From Rhodopseudomonas palustris (GTDB lineage Bacteria > Pseudomonadota > Alphaproteobacteria > Rhizobiales > Xanthobacteraceae): 64,000 nt of DNA. The notes beneath the pieces are model-generated. The model ran no database searches and was not told where the DNA came from. It saw nothing but the letters and a program-made list of their open reading frames with translations. Below, in pieces: positions 46,259 to 55,703 of the stretch (position 1 is the stretch's first letter; every line of letters begins with the position of its first letter). A program made the translations under genes and the position numbers. Location of the stretch: assembly GCF_007005445.1 (NCBI RefSeq), contig NZ_CP041387.1:434001-498000 (forward strand). The letters run 5' to 3'.

Positions 46259-48325
46259 ATGAGCGGACCCTCGACCTATCAGCCACAAAGCCCCTTGATG
46301 AAGTGGCTGGAGCAGCGCCTGCCGATCGCGGGCCTCGTTCATTCCTCCTTCATCGCCTACCCGACGCCGCGTAACCTGAACTACTGGTGGACGTTCGGCG
46401 CCATCCTGTCGATGATGCTGGCGGTGCAGATCGTGACCGGCATCGTGCTGGCGATGCACTACACCCCGCACGTCGATCTCGCCTTCGACTCGGTCGAGCG
46501 GATCGTGCGCGACGTCAACTACGGCTGGCTGCTGCGCAACATGCACGCCGCCGGCGCGTCGATGTTCTTCATCGCCGTCTACGTCCACATGCTCCGCGGC
46601 CTGTACTACGGCTCGTACAAGGCGCCGCGCGAAGTGTTGTGGATCCTCGGCGTCATCATCTACCTGCTGATGATGGCGACCGGCTTCATGGGTTACGTGC
46701 TGCCGTGGGGCCAGATGAGCTTCTGGGGCGCCACCGTGATCACCAACCTGTTCTCGGCGTTCCCGATCGTCGGCGACAGCATCGTGACGCTGCTGTGGGG
46801 CGGCTATTCGGTCGGCAACCCGACCCTGAATCGCTTCTTCTCGCTGCACTATCTGCTGCCGTTCGTGATCGCCGGCGTGGTCGTGCTGCACGTCTGGGCG
46901 CTGCACGTGACCGGTCAGAACAACCCGGCCGGCGTCGAGCCGAAGACCGAGAAGGACACCGTGGCGTTCACGCCGTACGCGACCCTCAAGGACGTGTTCG
47001 GCATGTCGTGCTTCCTGGTGTTCTATTCGTGGTTCATCTTCTACATGCCGAACTACCTCGGCGACGCGGAGAACTACGTCCAGGCCAACCCGGGCGTGAC
47101 CCCGCCGCACATCGTGCCGGAATGGTATTATCTGCCATTCTACGCGATCCTGCGCTCGATCCCGAACAAGCTGCTGGGCGTCATCGCGATGTTCGGTGCG
47201 ATCATCGTGCTGCTGTTCCTGCCCTGGCTGGATAGCTGCAAGGTGCGTTCGTCCCGCTATCGGCCGATGGCCAAGCGGTTCTTCTGGGCCTTCGTGGCGA
47301 CCTGCCTGATGCTGGGCTGGCTCGGCTCGAAGCCGGCGGAAGGCATCTACACCACGCTCGCCCAGGTGTTCACCTTCTTCTACTTCGCCTACTTCCTGAT
47401 CGTGCTCCCGGTGCTGGGTCGGATGGAGAAGACCCTGCCGCTGCCGAACTCGATCGCCGAAGACGTCCTCAACAAGGGCAAGGTGACCAAGGCGGTGGCC
47501 GGCGTCGCGGCGGTGCTGTTCGCCGGCAGCCTGATGGTCGGCGGCATCCAGCCGGCCAAGGCGGCGGAAGGCGGCGAGAATCCGCCGTCGCTGGAGTGGA
47601 GCTTCGCAGGTCCGTTCGGTACCTACGATCGCGCCCAGTTGCAGCGCGGCTACAAGATCTACAAGGAAGTCTGCGCCAACTGCCACTCGATGAAGCTGTT
47701 GCAGTATCGCAACCTCGCCGAGCCGGGCGGCCCGGGCTTCACCATCGATCAGGTCAAGGCGATCGCTGCCGAAGCCCAGATCAAGGACGGTCCGAACGAC
47801 CAGGGTGAAATGTTCGAGCGTCCCGGCCGGCTCGCCGACACCTTCCACTCGCCGTTCCCGAACGAGCAGGCCGCGCGTGCTGCCAACGGCGGCGCGGTTC
47901 CGCCGGACATGTCGCTGCTGGCCAAGGCGCGCACCTATTCGCGTGGCTTCCCGCAGTTCATCTTCGATCTGTTCACCCAGTTCCAGGAGCAGGGCCCGAA
48001 CTACATCGCCGCGCTGCTGCAGGGCTATGAAGACACTCCGCCGGAGGGCTTCAGCCTCCCCGACGGCGCGTTCTACAACAAGTGGTACCCGGGCCATTCG
48101 ATCAAGATGCCGCCGCCGATTCAGGCCGGCATGGTGACCTACGACGACGGTACGCCGGAGACGCTCGATCAGTACGCCAAGGACGTTTCGGCGTTCCTGG
48201 TCTGGGCCGCGGAGCCTCACATGGAAGCCCGCAAGCGCCTCGGCCTGCAGGTGATGATCTTCCTGATCATCCTGTCCGGCCTGCTGTACTTCACCAAGCG
48301 CAAGGTGTGGTCCAACGTCCACTGA
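46259..48325 (+). CDS. fbcH: Fused cytochrome b/cytochrome c1 precursor (FbcH)
   Basis: One 688-residue polyprotein encodes both cytochromes of the bc1 complex. The cytochrome b half (1-~420) has heme ligand pairs H96/H110 and H197/H211 and the Qo-site PEWY motif. An internal signal-like helix ([14 protein letters not shown], then AKAA) precedes cytochrome c1, whose heme site is C472-A-N-C475-H476, with likely axial M551. A final membrane anchor ends the protein. As established in Bradyrhizobium, signal peptidase cleavage separates the two halves. A terminator follows. Confidence 0.97.
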   Translation: MSGPSTYQPQSPLMKWLEQRLPIAGLVHSSFIAYPTPRNLNYWWTFGAILSMMLAVQIVTGIVLAMHYTPHVDLAFDSVERIVRDVNYGWLLRNMHAAGASMFFIAVYVHMLRGLYYGSYKAPREVLWILGVIIYLLMMATGFMGYVLPWGQMSFWGATVITNLFSAFPIVGDSIVTLLWGGYSVGNPTLNRFFSLHYLLPFVIAGVVVLHVWALHVTGQNNPAGVEPKTEKDTVAFTPYATLKDVFGMSCFLVFYSWFIFYMPNYLGDAENYVQANPGVTPPHIVPEWYYLPFYAILRSIPNKLLGVIAMFGAIIVLLFLPWLDSCKVRSSRYRPMAKRFFWAFVATCLMLGWLGSKPAEGIYTTLAQVFTFFYFAYFLIVLPVLGRMEKTLPLPNSIAEDVLNKGKVTKAVAGVAAVLFAGSLMVGGIQPAKAAEGGENPPSLEWSFAGPFGTYDRAQLQRGYKIYKEVCANCHSMKLLQYRNLAEPGGPGFTIDQVKAIAAEAQIKDGPNDQGEMFERPGRLADTFHSPFPNEQAARAANGGAVPPDMSLLAKARTYSRGFPQFIFDLFTQFQEQGPNYIAALLQGYEDTPPEGFSLPDGAFYNKWYPGHSIKMPPPIQAGMVTYDDGTPETLDQYAKDVSAFLVWAAEPHMEARKRLGLQVMIFLIILSGLLYFTKRKVWSNVH

Positions 48326-48351
48326 TCGGACGCTCATCGCAAACAGACAGG

Positions 48352-48374
48352 AAAGCCCCTCCGGGGGCTTTTTT
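48352..48374 (+). terminator. Rho-independent terminator after fbcH
   Basis: AAAGCCCC and GGGGGCTTT form a stem around TCC, followed by a run of T. It lies 27 bases past the stop codon. Confidence 0.9.
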
Positions 48375-48474
48375 GTTGTCTGCATCCATGACGCATTGCG
48401 GCGCAGCGATTGCATCTCGTCCTCGCTCCGGACAAAATAATCAAAAGCATTTGCAGGAGCGCAGGGGAGACGCG

Positions 48475-49149
48475 ATGGGCACGCTGATCAGTTTCAATCG
48501 TCCGGACGGCAAGGAAGCGCGCGGGTATCTCGCCAATGCCGCCAGCGGCAGGGCACCGGGTGTGGTGGTGATCCAGGAATGGTGGGGGCTGTCCGATCAG
48601 ATCAAGGGACTGACCGATCGCTTCGCCCAGGCCGGCTTCGACGCGCTGGCGCCCGACCTCTACAACGGCACGGTGGTGCCCTATCACGACACGGACGCCG
48701 CCAACAAAGAGATGAGCTCGCTCGATTTCATCGACGCCACCACCCAGACGGTGCGCGGCGCGGTCAATTATCTGGCGCGCAATGGCGCCAAGGTCGGGCT
48801 GACCGGCTTCTGTCTCGGCGGCGCGGTCACGGTGATCGGTGCCTGCAAGATCCCCGAGCTGAGCGCCGCTGTGGTGTTCTACGGCATCCCCCCGGAGCAG
48901 GCCGCCAAGCCGTCGGACGTGATGGTGCCGATGCAGGGCCACTTCGCCAACCGTGACGATTGGTGCACGCCGGAAGTGGTCGACGCGTTCGAGGCCGGAT
49001 TGAAAGCGGCTGGAAAGTCAGCGGAATTCTTCCGCTACGAGGCCGACCACGCTTTCGTCAACGAGCAGCGCGCTGCGGTGCACGATCGCGAAGCGGCGGA
49101 ACTGGCGTGGAGTCGTGCGACGCAGTTCTTTGGAAAGCATCTCTCGTGA
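48475..49149 (+). CDS. Dienelactone hydrolase family protein
   Basis: An alpha/beta hydrolase of 224 residues with the DLH triad: C113 in GFCLGG, D161 or D162 in NRDDW, and H192 in ADHAFVN. VVVIQEWWGLSDQIKG near 32 is typical. The substrate may be a dienelactone or another carboxymethylene ester; no chlorocatechol genes are near. ATG 48475 has GGAG sequences upstream (GCAGGGGAGACGCG). The frame upstream is a shadow of fbcH. Confidence 0.9.
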   Translation: MGTLISFNRPDGKEARGYLANAASGRAPGVVVIQEWWGLSDQIKGLTDRFAQAGFDALAPDLYNGTVVPYHDTDAANKEMSSLDFIDATTQTVRGAVNYLARNGAKVGLTGFCLGGAVTVIGACKIPELSAAVVFYGIPPEQAAKPSDVMVPMQGHFANRDDWCTPEVVDAFEAGLKAAGKSAEFFRYEADHAFVNEQRAAVHDREAAELAWSRATQFFGKHLS

Positions 49150-49239
49150 CGGCCGGCGTCCGGTAAAATTCGAACATTCGGCTGAAGATTTGGCAGATCA
49201 GTTTGCTGCGATAACGCTGGCCTACGCTACGAGGACAGC

Positions 49240-49464
49240 ATGGTTGAAACAGTCGTAAACCCCGATCTCCGAAACGTCGTCGACCTCGCGAGCTATCGTG
49301 CCGAGCCGATCGGCCCGCGCGCAGCCGCAGGCGAGGGCCGCCGGTGCAGACACTGCGGGGCGGCGCTGCTCGATGACGAATCGGAGGATGATTGTTCGAG
49401 CGCCGGGATCGCGTTGCAGTCGCCGGCGCGATGGCGCTCTCCGCGGCGATTCCGCGCCGATTGA
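49240..49464 (+). CDS. Small CxxC protein, unknown
   Basis: A 74-residue protein preceded by GAGG about 7 bases before the ATG. The centre has a single zinc-knuckle-like CRHCGA followed by an acidic patch (DDESEDD). The C-terminus is Arg-rich (RWRSPRRFRAD). With only one CxxC plus one later Cys it cannot form a full zinc ribbon alone. No family is recognised. A very strong hairpin follows 62 bases later. Confidence 0.5.
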   Translation: MVETVVNPDLRNVVDLASYRAEPIGPRAAAGEGRRCRHCGAALLDDESEDDCSSAGIALQSPARWRSPRRFRAD

Positions 49465-49526
49465 TGGACGACGACCGGCGTGGCCGCCCAGCCGCCACGC
49501 CGCACGCATCCGATGCGACCATCTGC

Positions 49527-49571
49527 GCCGCCCCGGTTCCGATAGGATCGGAACCGGGGCGGCGGTGTTTT
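49527..49571 (+). terminator. Very long-stem terminator-like hairpin
   Basis: A perfect 17-bp stem (49527-49543 against 49547-49563, core GCCCCGGTTCCGAT) with loop AGG, then GGTGTTTTA. Its stem is longer than most terminators. It sits between the small CxxC gene and the convergent SDR gene. Confidence 0.7.
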
Positions 49572-49600
49572 AGGGGTGAGGCCCGGGCTTGTCCGCCCGG

Positions 49601-50377
49601 TCAGACGTGCTGGCCGCCGTTGATGTGGATCTCGGCGCCGTTCAGGTAGGACGAGGTCTCGGTGCACAGCACGTAGATGATCTTGGCGACCTCGTCCGGG
49701 GTGCCGAGACGGCGCATCGGGATCTGCTCCTCGACGATCTTCTCGGTGCCGGGGGACAGGATCGAAGTGTCGATCTCGCCCGGGGCGATCGAGTTCACCC
49801 GGACCCCGACCGGTCCGAAGTCGGCTGCCATCTCACGGGTCAGTGCCGCGAGCGCAGCCTTCGAGGTGGCGTAGGCGGCGCCGGCGAACGGATGCACCCG
49901 CGAGCCGGCGATCGAGGTGACGTTGACCACCGAGCCCTTGACCGCCTTCAGCTCCTCGATCAGCCCGCGCGCCATCATGATCGGTGCGAAGAAATTCACC
50001 CGGAAAACGTGCTCCCAGGTGTCCAGCTCGGTGTCGATCGAGCCGAGCCGCGCGCCGCCCGCCGCCTTCGGAGAGATCGCGGCGTTGTTGACCAGCGCGT
50101 GCAGTGCGCCGCCGTCGAGCCGCTCCCGAATCTCGTCGACCGCCCGCAGCGTATCGGAGCGGTCGCCGAGATCGACCTGGATATGGTCTTCGGGGCCGGC
50201 GCCCCACGGGCACTGCTCGGGAAACGGGTGCCGCGAGCAAGTGATCACTCGCCAGCCCGCGCTGGAGAATCTGATCACCGTGGCGTGGCCGATGCCGCGG
50301 CTGGCGCCGGTCAGAATCATGGTCCGGCGCGGCGCGTTGCTCTCGGGCGTGCGCGGCTTTTGGGAGTCGGGGCTCAT
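49601..50377 (-). CDS. Short-chain dehydrogenase/reductase
   Basis: A classical SDR of 258 residues. NAD(P) motif TGASRGIG is near 23, NNAA near 97, and catalytic Ser in VTSIAGS with YATSK (Tyr-x3-Lys). It has a C-terminal FabG-like tail ([19 protein letters not shown]). Its start overlaps the pdxH stop by 4 bases, so it is co-translated with pyridoxamine phosphate oxidase. A role with vitamin B6 aldehydes is possible but only positional. Confidence 0.9.
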   Translation of the reverse strand: MSPDSQKPRTPESNAPRRTMILTGASRGIGHATVIRFSSAGWRVITCSRHPFPEQCPWGAGPEDHIQVDLGDRSDTLRAVDEIRERLDGGALHALVNNAAISPKAAGGARLGSIDTELDTWEHVFRVNFFAPIMMARGLIEELKAVKGSVVNVTSIAGSRVHPFAGAAYATSKAALAALTREMAADFGPVGVRVNSIAPGEIDTSILSPGTEKIVEEQIPMRRLGTPDEVAKIIYVLCTETSSYLNGAEIHINGGQHV

Positions 50378-51012
50378 GGATACAGCCTTGTCTTGGTCCA
50401 GGGGTGATCCGGGGTGTCCCGGCGGAATTCGATGCGGTCGTGCAGGCGGAATGGACGGTCGTGCCAGAACTCGATTCGCGACGGGGTGATCCGCCAGCCG
50501 CTCCAGCCCGGCGGCCGCGGAACCTCGCCGACCAGATGCCGCGCCGCCACCTTGGCGATCGCCTGCTCGAAAGCGAACCGGCTTTCCAGCGGCTGCGACT
50601 GCTTGCTCGCCCAGGCGCCGATCTGCGCCTGCTTCGGCCTCGTGGCGAAATAGGCGTCGGCCTCGGCGTCGGTCACCGGCGTCACCGTTCCGCGCATCCG
50701 AACCTGCCGGCGTAGCGATTTCCAGTGAAACAGCAGTGCCGCTTTCGGATTCTCGGCCAGCTCGCGGCCCTTTTGACTGGCGATGTGGCTGTAGAACACG
50801 ACACCGTGCTCGTCATAGCCCTTCATTAGAACCATGCGGACGTCAGGCAGCCCCTCGGCGTCGACCGTGGCCAGCGCCATCGCATTGGGGTCGTTCGGTT
50901 CGGACCGCGTTGCTTCGGCAAGCCATTCGGTGAACAGCGCAAACGGATTCTCTGCCGCGGTGAAATCACCGGGCGTTAACTCACTCTGTGGTCTGATCGT
51001 AGGGTCGCTCAT
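50374..51012 (-). CDS. pdxH: Pyridoxamine 5'-phosphate oxidase PdxH
   Basis: FMN enzyme that oxidises pyridoxamine- and pyridoxine-phosphate to PLP. The 212-residue protein has [20 protein letters not shown] and the FMN loop [14 protein letters not shown]. The C-terminal substrate motif [17 protein letters not shown] and the PdxH ending WTKTRLYP are complete. It is the first gene of the pdxH-SDR pair and is divergent from the lipoprotein gene. Confidence 0.95.
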   Translation of the reverse strand: MSDPTIRPQSELTPGDFTAAENPFALFTEWLAEATRSEPNDPNAMALATVDAEGLPDVRMVLMKGYDEHGVVFYSHIASQKGRELAENPKAALLFHWKSLRRQVRMRGTVTPVTDAEADAYFATRPKQAQIGAWASKQSQPLESRFAFEQAIAKVAARHLVGEVPRPPGWSGWRITPSRIEFWHDRPFRLHDRIEFRRDTPDHPWTKTRLYP

Positions 51013-51027
51013 GCGAGGGAATCCGAG

Positions 51028-51546
51028 TTGTGCTTCACCGCGGTCCGGAACGCGCTGCAGGTCCTGTCTAGGTTCGACCTATATAGGGTACGGCAACGCA
51101 TTGGCCTATCGGCGATCCTGCCGTCGTTTTCGGCAATGATAGCGATTCTAATCGGTGCCTCGCTCGGCGGCTGCGGCATGACCGGCCGCGACGGGCCGTT
51201 CGCACAGATGGACTCCAGCGATTTCACCGGCTCGATCAGTGCGGTGCTGCCCGCCAAGGACGACGGCCCGACGGAGGCCGATCTGGCGTTGGCGCGGATC
51301 GCGGCGTCCGACGTTCTGACCAAAGGCGACAAGGATTCCAGTCAGCCGTGGGAGAACCCGGCAACGGGCGCGCGTGGCTCGGTGACTCCGCTGGCCGCCG
51401 CCTACAGCGCCGAAGGCCGCACCTGTCGCGACTTCCTCGCCTCCTATGTCAGGGACAAGACCGAGAGCTGGATGCAGGGGGCAGCCTGCCGCACCGCGCG
51501 TGGTCATTGGGAAATCCGCGCGCTCAAACCTTGGCGGCGTTCCTGA
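51028..51546 (+). CDS. RT0821/Lpp0805-family surface lipoprotein
   Basis: The C-terminal half matches this surface-antigen family: [17 protein letters not shown], then [11 protein letters not shown] and [14 protein letters not shown] lipobox LGGC lies after a hydrophobic stretch, so it should be lipidated and exported. TTG 51028 gives 172 residues. ATG 51136, giving 136 residues with [13 protein letters not shown] as a compact signal, is equally plausible and biologically simpler. Its role in the outer envelope is unknown. Confidence 0.8.
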   Translation: MCFTAVRNALQVLSRFDLYRVRQRIGLSAILPSFSAMIAILIGASLGGCGMTGRDGPFAQMDSSDFTGSISAVLPAKDDGPTEADLALARIAASDVLTKGDKDSSQPWENPATGARGSVTPLAAAYSAEGRTCRDFLASYVRDKTESWMQGAACRTARGHWEIRALKPWRRS

Positions 51547-51662
51547 ACCACCGATTGCGTCCGCCATCGGGCCGATTCCGGTTGCAAAAAAGACATGAAA
51601 CCCCCAGATGACTGGCGACGGGCGTTCGCCCACAGTTGGAATTCCTGAAGGAGACGAGACGG

Positions 51663-52634
51663 ATGCGCGACCCCTATGAGGTCCTGGGGGTGCAGCGGGA
51701 CGCCAGCGCTGCGGCGATCAAAAGCGCCTATCGCAAGCTGGCAAAAAAGCATCACCCCGACAGCAACAAGAACGATCCCAAAGCCGCCGCGCGTTTCGCC
51801 GAAATCAATTCCGCCAACGAGATCATCGGCGACGAGGCCAAGCGCAAGCAATACGACCGCGGCGAGATCGACGCCGAAGGCAAGCCGCGCTTTCAGGGCT
51901 TCCCCGGCGGCGGCGGTCGCGCGGGCGGCACCGGCGGCTTCGAGCAATACTCCTTCCGTAGCGGCGGCGGCCCCGGTGGCGGCTTCGGCGGCGCGGCCGG
52001 CTTCGAGGACATCCTGAATTCGATGTTCGGCGGGGCGGCCGGCGCGCGCGGCGCCGGTGCGGGTCCGCGCGGTCGCAGCCAGGGCTTCGATTTCGATACC
52101 GGCTTCGCCCCCGATCTCGACCAGACCGTCTCGATGACGGTGACGCTGGAAGAGGCGGCGCGGGGCACCGAAAAGCGGGTGCGGCTGCCGACCGGCAAGG
52201 AGCTCAACGTCAAGATTCCGGCCGGCGTCGGCGCGGGGCAGCAGATTCGGCTGAAAGGCCAGGGTGAAAGCGCGCCCGGTCACCGCGCCGGCGATCTGCT
52301 GATCACTGTCAACATCGCTCCGCATCCTTACTTCAAGATCGACGGCAACGATCTGAAGCTCGAACTGGCGCTGACGCTGTACGAGGCTGTGCTCGGCGCC
52401 AAGGTGCGGGTGCCGACGCTGACCGGCGCGATCGAACTGTCGATCCCCAAGAACACCTCGAGCGGACGCATTTTCCGGCTCAAGGGCAAGGGGCTGCCGA
52501 AGGGCGGCGCGACCGGGGATCTGTTCGTTACCACCCGCATCATCCTGCCCGACGGTCACGACGCCGAGCTCGAAAAGCTGATGCAGAAGTGGCGGGACAA
52601 TCATCCCTACAATCCGCGTAGCGATCTCGGCTGA
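51663..52634 (+). CDS. DnaJ/CbpA-type co-chaperone
   Basis: A type II J-protein of 323 residues. The J domain has HPD (31-33) for DnaK ATPase stimulation. A Gly/Phe-rich linker (~75-145) and the two beta-domain C-terminal region follow (LEEAARGTEKRVRLPTGKEL, LKGQGE, HPYFKIDGNDL). The cysteine-rich zinc domain of DnaJ is absent, as in CbpA. ATG 51663 follows AAGGAGACGAG; an earlier in-frame ATG at 51636 is less likely. Confidence 0.92.
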   Translation: MRDPYEVLGVQRDASAAAIKSAYRKLAKKHHPDSNKNDPKAAARFAEINSANEIIGDEAKRKQYDRGEIDAEGKPRFQGFPGGGGRAGGTGGFEQYSFRSGGGPGGGFGGAAGFEDILNSMFGGAAGARGAGAGPRGRSQGFDFDTGFAPDLDQTVSMTVTLEEAARGTEKRVRLPTGKELNVKIPAGVGAGQQIRLKGQGESAPGHRAGDLLITVNIAPHPYFKIDGNDLKLELALTLYEAVLGAKVRVPTLTGAIELSIPKNTSSGRIFRLKGKGLPKGGATGDLFVTTRIILPDGHDAELEKLMQKWRDNHPYNPRSDLG

Positions 52635-52843
52635 GGCGGATCAAGACGGTCGCGAAGCGTGGCCTCGGCTGCCGCGGCCACCGGCGCGCTCCTCCGGCCT
52701 CGCGCCGTGTCAGCCTCGTTCGGTCTCGCGGGCGGCTCTGTTCGGCTCGCCCAAATGGTTGAAACTGCACGCGGACAATAGGCTGTACCCGGTCCGGCCG
52801 GTGGTGTAGGTCGAAGGCCGATTGCAAGACGATAGGACACCCC

Positions 52844-53665
52844 ATGTCGACAGCTTCCGGCCTGATGCAGGGCAAACGCGGCGTCATCCTCGGCGTCGCC
52901 AACAATCGTTCGATTGCTTACGGCATCGCGAAGGCCTGCCGCGCCCAGGGCGCCGAGGTCGCGCTGACCTATCAGGGCGACGCGCTGAAGAAGCGGGTCG
53001 AGCCGCTCGCCGCCGAGCTCGGCGGCCTGGTGCTCGGGCATTGCGACGTCACCGACGGCGCCACCATCGACGCGGTGTTCGAGGCGGTGAAGGAGAAGTG
53101 GGGCAAGATCGACTTCGTGGTCCACGCCATAGCGTTCGCCGACAAGGACGAACTCGACGGCCGTTATGTCGACACCACGCCGGAGAACTTCTCCAAGTCG
53201 ATGCTGATCTCGTGCTACTCGCTGACCGCGATTGCCCAGCGCGCCGAGAAGCTGATGACCGAGGGTGGCTCGATCATCACCCTGACTTACTACGGCGCCG
53301 AGAAGTGGATGCCGCATTACAACGTGATGGGCGTTGCCAAGGCCGCGCTGGAAGCCAGCGTGCGCTATCTCGCCGCCGACCTCGGCGAGAAGAACATCCG
53401 CGTCAATGCGATCTCCGCCGGCCCGATCAAGACTCTGGCCGCCTCCGGCATCGGCGACTTCCGCTACATTCTGAAGTGGAACGAATACAACGCGCCGCTG
53501 CGCCGCACCGTGACGATCGACGAGGTTGGCGACAGCGCGCTGTACTTCCTGTCCGACCTGTCGCGCGGCGTCACCGGCGAGGTCCATCACGTCGATTCCG
53601 GCTACCATGTCGTCGGCATGAAGAACCCCGATGCGCCGGACATCTCGCTGGGCGGGAAGGACTGA
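52844..53665 (+). CDS. fabI: Enoyl-ACP reductase (NADH) FabI
   Basis: Last step of each fatty-acid elongation cycle. The 273-residue SDR-like protein has the FabI-type opening GVANNRSIAYGIA, HAIAF in place of NNA, and the Tyr-x6-Lys pair in YNVMGVAK. AGPIKTLAASGI forms the substrate loop. Triclosan-type inhibitors bind this enzyme family. The genome may carry further fabI copies; only one is seen here. Confidence 0.95.
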   Translation: MSTASGLMQGKRGVILGVANNRSIAYGIAKACRAQGAEVALTYQGDALKKRVEPLAAELGGLVLGHCDVTDGATIDAVFEAVKEKWGKIDFVVHAIAFADKDELDGRYVDTTPENFSKSMLISCYSLTAIAQRAEKLMTEGGSIITLTYYGAEKWMPHYNVMGVAKAALEASVRYLAADLGEKNIRVNAISAGPIKTLAASGIGDFRYILKWNEYNAPLRRTVTIDEVGDSALYFLSDLSRGVTGEVHHVDSGYHVVGMKNPDAPDISLGGKD

Positions 53666-53672
53666 CAGTTGA

Positions 53673-53752
53673 GTCATGCGCGGGCTTGACCCGCGCATCC
53701 ATCCTTCAAATCGACGTGCTTGATGGATTGCCGGGCCAAGCCGGCAATGACG
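53673..53752. repeat. Intergenic inverted-repeat element, family D
   Basis: GTCATGCGCGGGCTTGACCC with its own mirror GCGCATCCATC, then ATGGATTGCCGGGCCAAGCC and GGCAATGAC. The two halves are separate small hairpins that also pair end to end. It lies between fabI and the phosphatase gene. This is the only copy I see in the window. Confidence 0.75.
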
Positions 53753-53762
53753 TAAGAGCAAT

Positions 53763-54356
53763 ATGCCCACCATCTACTTCATCCGCCACGGCGAGACCGA
53801 CTGGAACGCGACCGGGCGCTATCAGGGCACGCGGGACATTCCGCTCAACGACAAGGGGCGAGGGCAGGCGACGTCGGCCGGCGGCGTGCTCGGCGGTCTG
53901 CTGCGGCGTGACGGCCGGCAGCCTGCGGATCTCGACTATCGGGCGAGCCCGCTCGGCCGCGCCCGAGTCACAATGGAGCTGGTCCGCGGCGCGCTCGGCT
54001 TGCAGCCGGAAGGCTACGCGATCGACGAACGGCTGCGTGAGATCACCTACGGCGCCTGGGAGGGCTACACGTTGGCCGAGATGGAGCGCTCGGACGCGGC
54101 GGTCTACGCCGCGCGCCACGCCGATCGCTGGTCGGTTGCACCGTTGCGCGGCGAGAGCTACGCCCAGCGGCTGCCCTTCATCACCGACTGGGTCGCCTCG
54201 TTGACCCGCGACACCGTCGCGGTCGGTCATGTCGGCACCGGCCGCACCCTGTTCGTCGCGCTCGGCTTCAAGACCCCGCGCGAGGCGCTGGAAGGCCCGA
54301 TTCAGCAGGGCGCCGTCTACGTGTTCCGCGACGGTGGCTTCGAGATCGTGAGCTGA
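53763..54356 (+). CDS. Histidine phosphatase family protein
   Basis: A phosphoglycerate mutase-like phosphatase of 197 residues. The phospho-acceptor is H in FIRHGETDWN near residue 8. LDYRASPLGRARVTMEL and REITYGAWEGYTLAEME are the accompanying motifs, and a late His is in AVGHVGTGR. The substrate could be phosphoglycerate, an alpha-ribazole phosphate or a nucleotide sugar; nothing in the neighbourhood decides. Confidence 0.88.
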   Translation: MPTIYFIRHGETDWNATGRYQGTRDIPLNDKGRGQATSAGGVLGGLLRRDGRQPADLDYRASPLGRARVTMELVRGALGLQPEGYAIDERLREITYGAWEGYTLAEMERSDAAVYAARHADRWSVAPLRGESYAQRLPFITDWVASLTRDTVAVGHVGTGRTLFVALGFKTPREALEGPIQQGAVYVFRDGGFEIVS

Positions 54357-54363
54357 GCTCTTT

Positions 54364-54429
54364 CCTTCTCCCCTCGTACCCCTTACCCGGCGCGCTTCGC
54401 TCGCCACCCTCTCCCACAAGGGGAGAGGG
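54364..54429. repeat. Intergenic inverted-repeat element, family C (short)
   Basis: CCTTCTCCCCTCGTACCCCT at the left pairs loosely with CTCTCCCACAAGGGGAGAGGG at the right. A GCGCGCTTCGCTCGC core lies between. It lies between the phosphatase and aroC. Confidence 0.75.
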
Positions 54430-54504
54430 TTCTCAGGGTCCGTTTGACCCTGTCCGGCCGGCGCGTTACCAAACCGGCGCAATCCAAAAGGGGCGGTCTG
54501 CGCC

Positions 54505-55593
54505 ATGTCGTTCAATACTTTCGGCCATCTGTTTCGCGTCACCACCTACGGCGAGAGCCATGGGGTGGCGATCGGCTGTGTGGTCGATGGCTGCCCGCCG
54601 CTGATCCCGCTGACCGAGGCCGACATCCAGGGCGATCTCGACCGCCGCCGGCCGGGCCAGTCGCGCTTTACCACCCAGCGCCAGGAAGCCGATCAGGTGA
54701 AGATCTTGTCCGGCGTGATGGTGCACCCCGAAACCGGCGTGCAGGTGACGACCGGCACCCCGATCGCGCTGCAGATCGAGAACACCGACCAGCGCTCCAA
54801 GGACTATTCGGACATCCAGAACAAGTATCGCCCCGGCCATGCCGACTTCACCTACGAGGCGAAGTACGGTATTCGCGACTATCGCGGCGGCGGCCGCTCC
54901 TCGGCGCGCGAGACCGCGAGCCGGGTCGCGGCCGGCGCGGTCGCCCGAAAGGTGATCGCCGGCATGACGGTGCGCGGCGCCTTGGTGCAGATCGGCCCGC
55001 ACAAGATCGACCGCGCCAAATGGGACTGGGACGAGATCGGCAACAACCCGCTGTTCTGCCCAGACAAGGATGCGGCGGCGTTGTTCGCCGATTATCTCGA
55101 CGGCATCCGCAAGGCCGGCTCGTCGATCGGAGCGGTGATCGAGATCGTCGCCGAGGGCGTACCGGCCGGGCTCGGAGCGCCGATCTACGGAAAGCTCGAC
55201 GGCGATCTGGCCGCGGCGCTGATGAGCATCAACGCCGTCAAGGGCGTCGAGATCGGCGACGGCTTCGCCGCGGCCGAACTCACCGGCGAACAGAACGCCG
55301 ACGAGATGCGGCACGGCAATGCGGGGCCGGCGTTCCTGTCGAACCACGCCGGCGGCATCCTGGGCGGCATTTCGACCGGCCAGCCGGTGGTGGCACGGTT
55401 CGCAGTGAAGCCGACCTCGTCGATCCTGACCCCGCGCAAGACCGTCGATCGCGCCGGCGCCGACACCGAGATCCTGACCAAGGGCCGCCACGACCCCTGC
55501 GTCGGCATCCGCGCGGTGCCGGTCGGCGAGGCGATGGTCGCCTGCGTGCTGGCCGATCATCTGCTGCGCCACCGCGGCCAAATCGGCGGCTGA
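54505..55593 (+). CDS. aroC: Chorismate synthase AroC
   Basis: Makes chorismate from EPSP with reduced FMN, at the branch point of aromatic synthesis. The 362-residue protein has TYGESHG near 13, the signature [18 protein letters not shown] near 128, and [15 protein letters not shown] near 290. The length is standard. It stands alone between repeat elements and the cyclase gene. Confidence 0.96.
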   Translation: MSFNTFGHLFRVTTYGESHGVAIGCVVDGCPPLIPLTEADIQGDLDRRRPGQSRFTTQRQEADQVKILSGVMVHPETGVQVTTGTPIALQIENTDQRSKDYSDIQNKYRPGHADFTYEAKYGIRDYRGGGRSSARETASRVAAGAVARKVIAGMTVRGALVQIGPHKIDRAKWDWDEIGNNPLFCPDKDAAALFADYLDGIRKAGSSIGAVIEIVAEGVPAGLGAPIYGKLDGDLAAALMSINAVKGVEIGDGFAAAELTGEQNADEMRHGNAGPAFLSNHAGGILGGISTGQPVVARFAVKPTSSILTPRKTVDRAGADTEILTKGRHDPCVGIRAVPVGEAMVACVLADHLLRHRGQIGG

Positions 55594-55703
55594 TCGCAGG
55601 TCGGGACGCTCACGGCCTCACTTCCGCCTCGGGAGTCGGGCGGATGACTGCCATGAGTCCGCCCCTGCTACAAATCGCCACGTCGGGCGGCTAGAGTGCT
55701 GCC

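Noticed and set aside
46160..48415. A 751-codon open frame antisense to the cytochrome b/c1 gene
   Set aside because: It exists because the GC-rich coding strand leaves the opposite frame free of stops. Its product is His/Arg/Glu-rich with no domain, and fbcH on the other strand is unambiguous.
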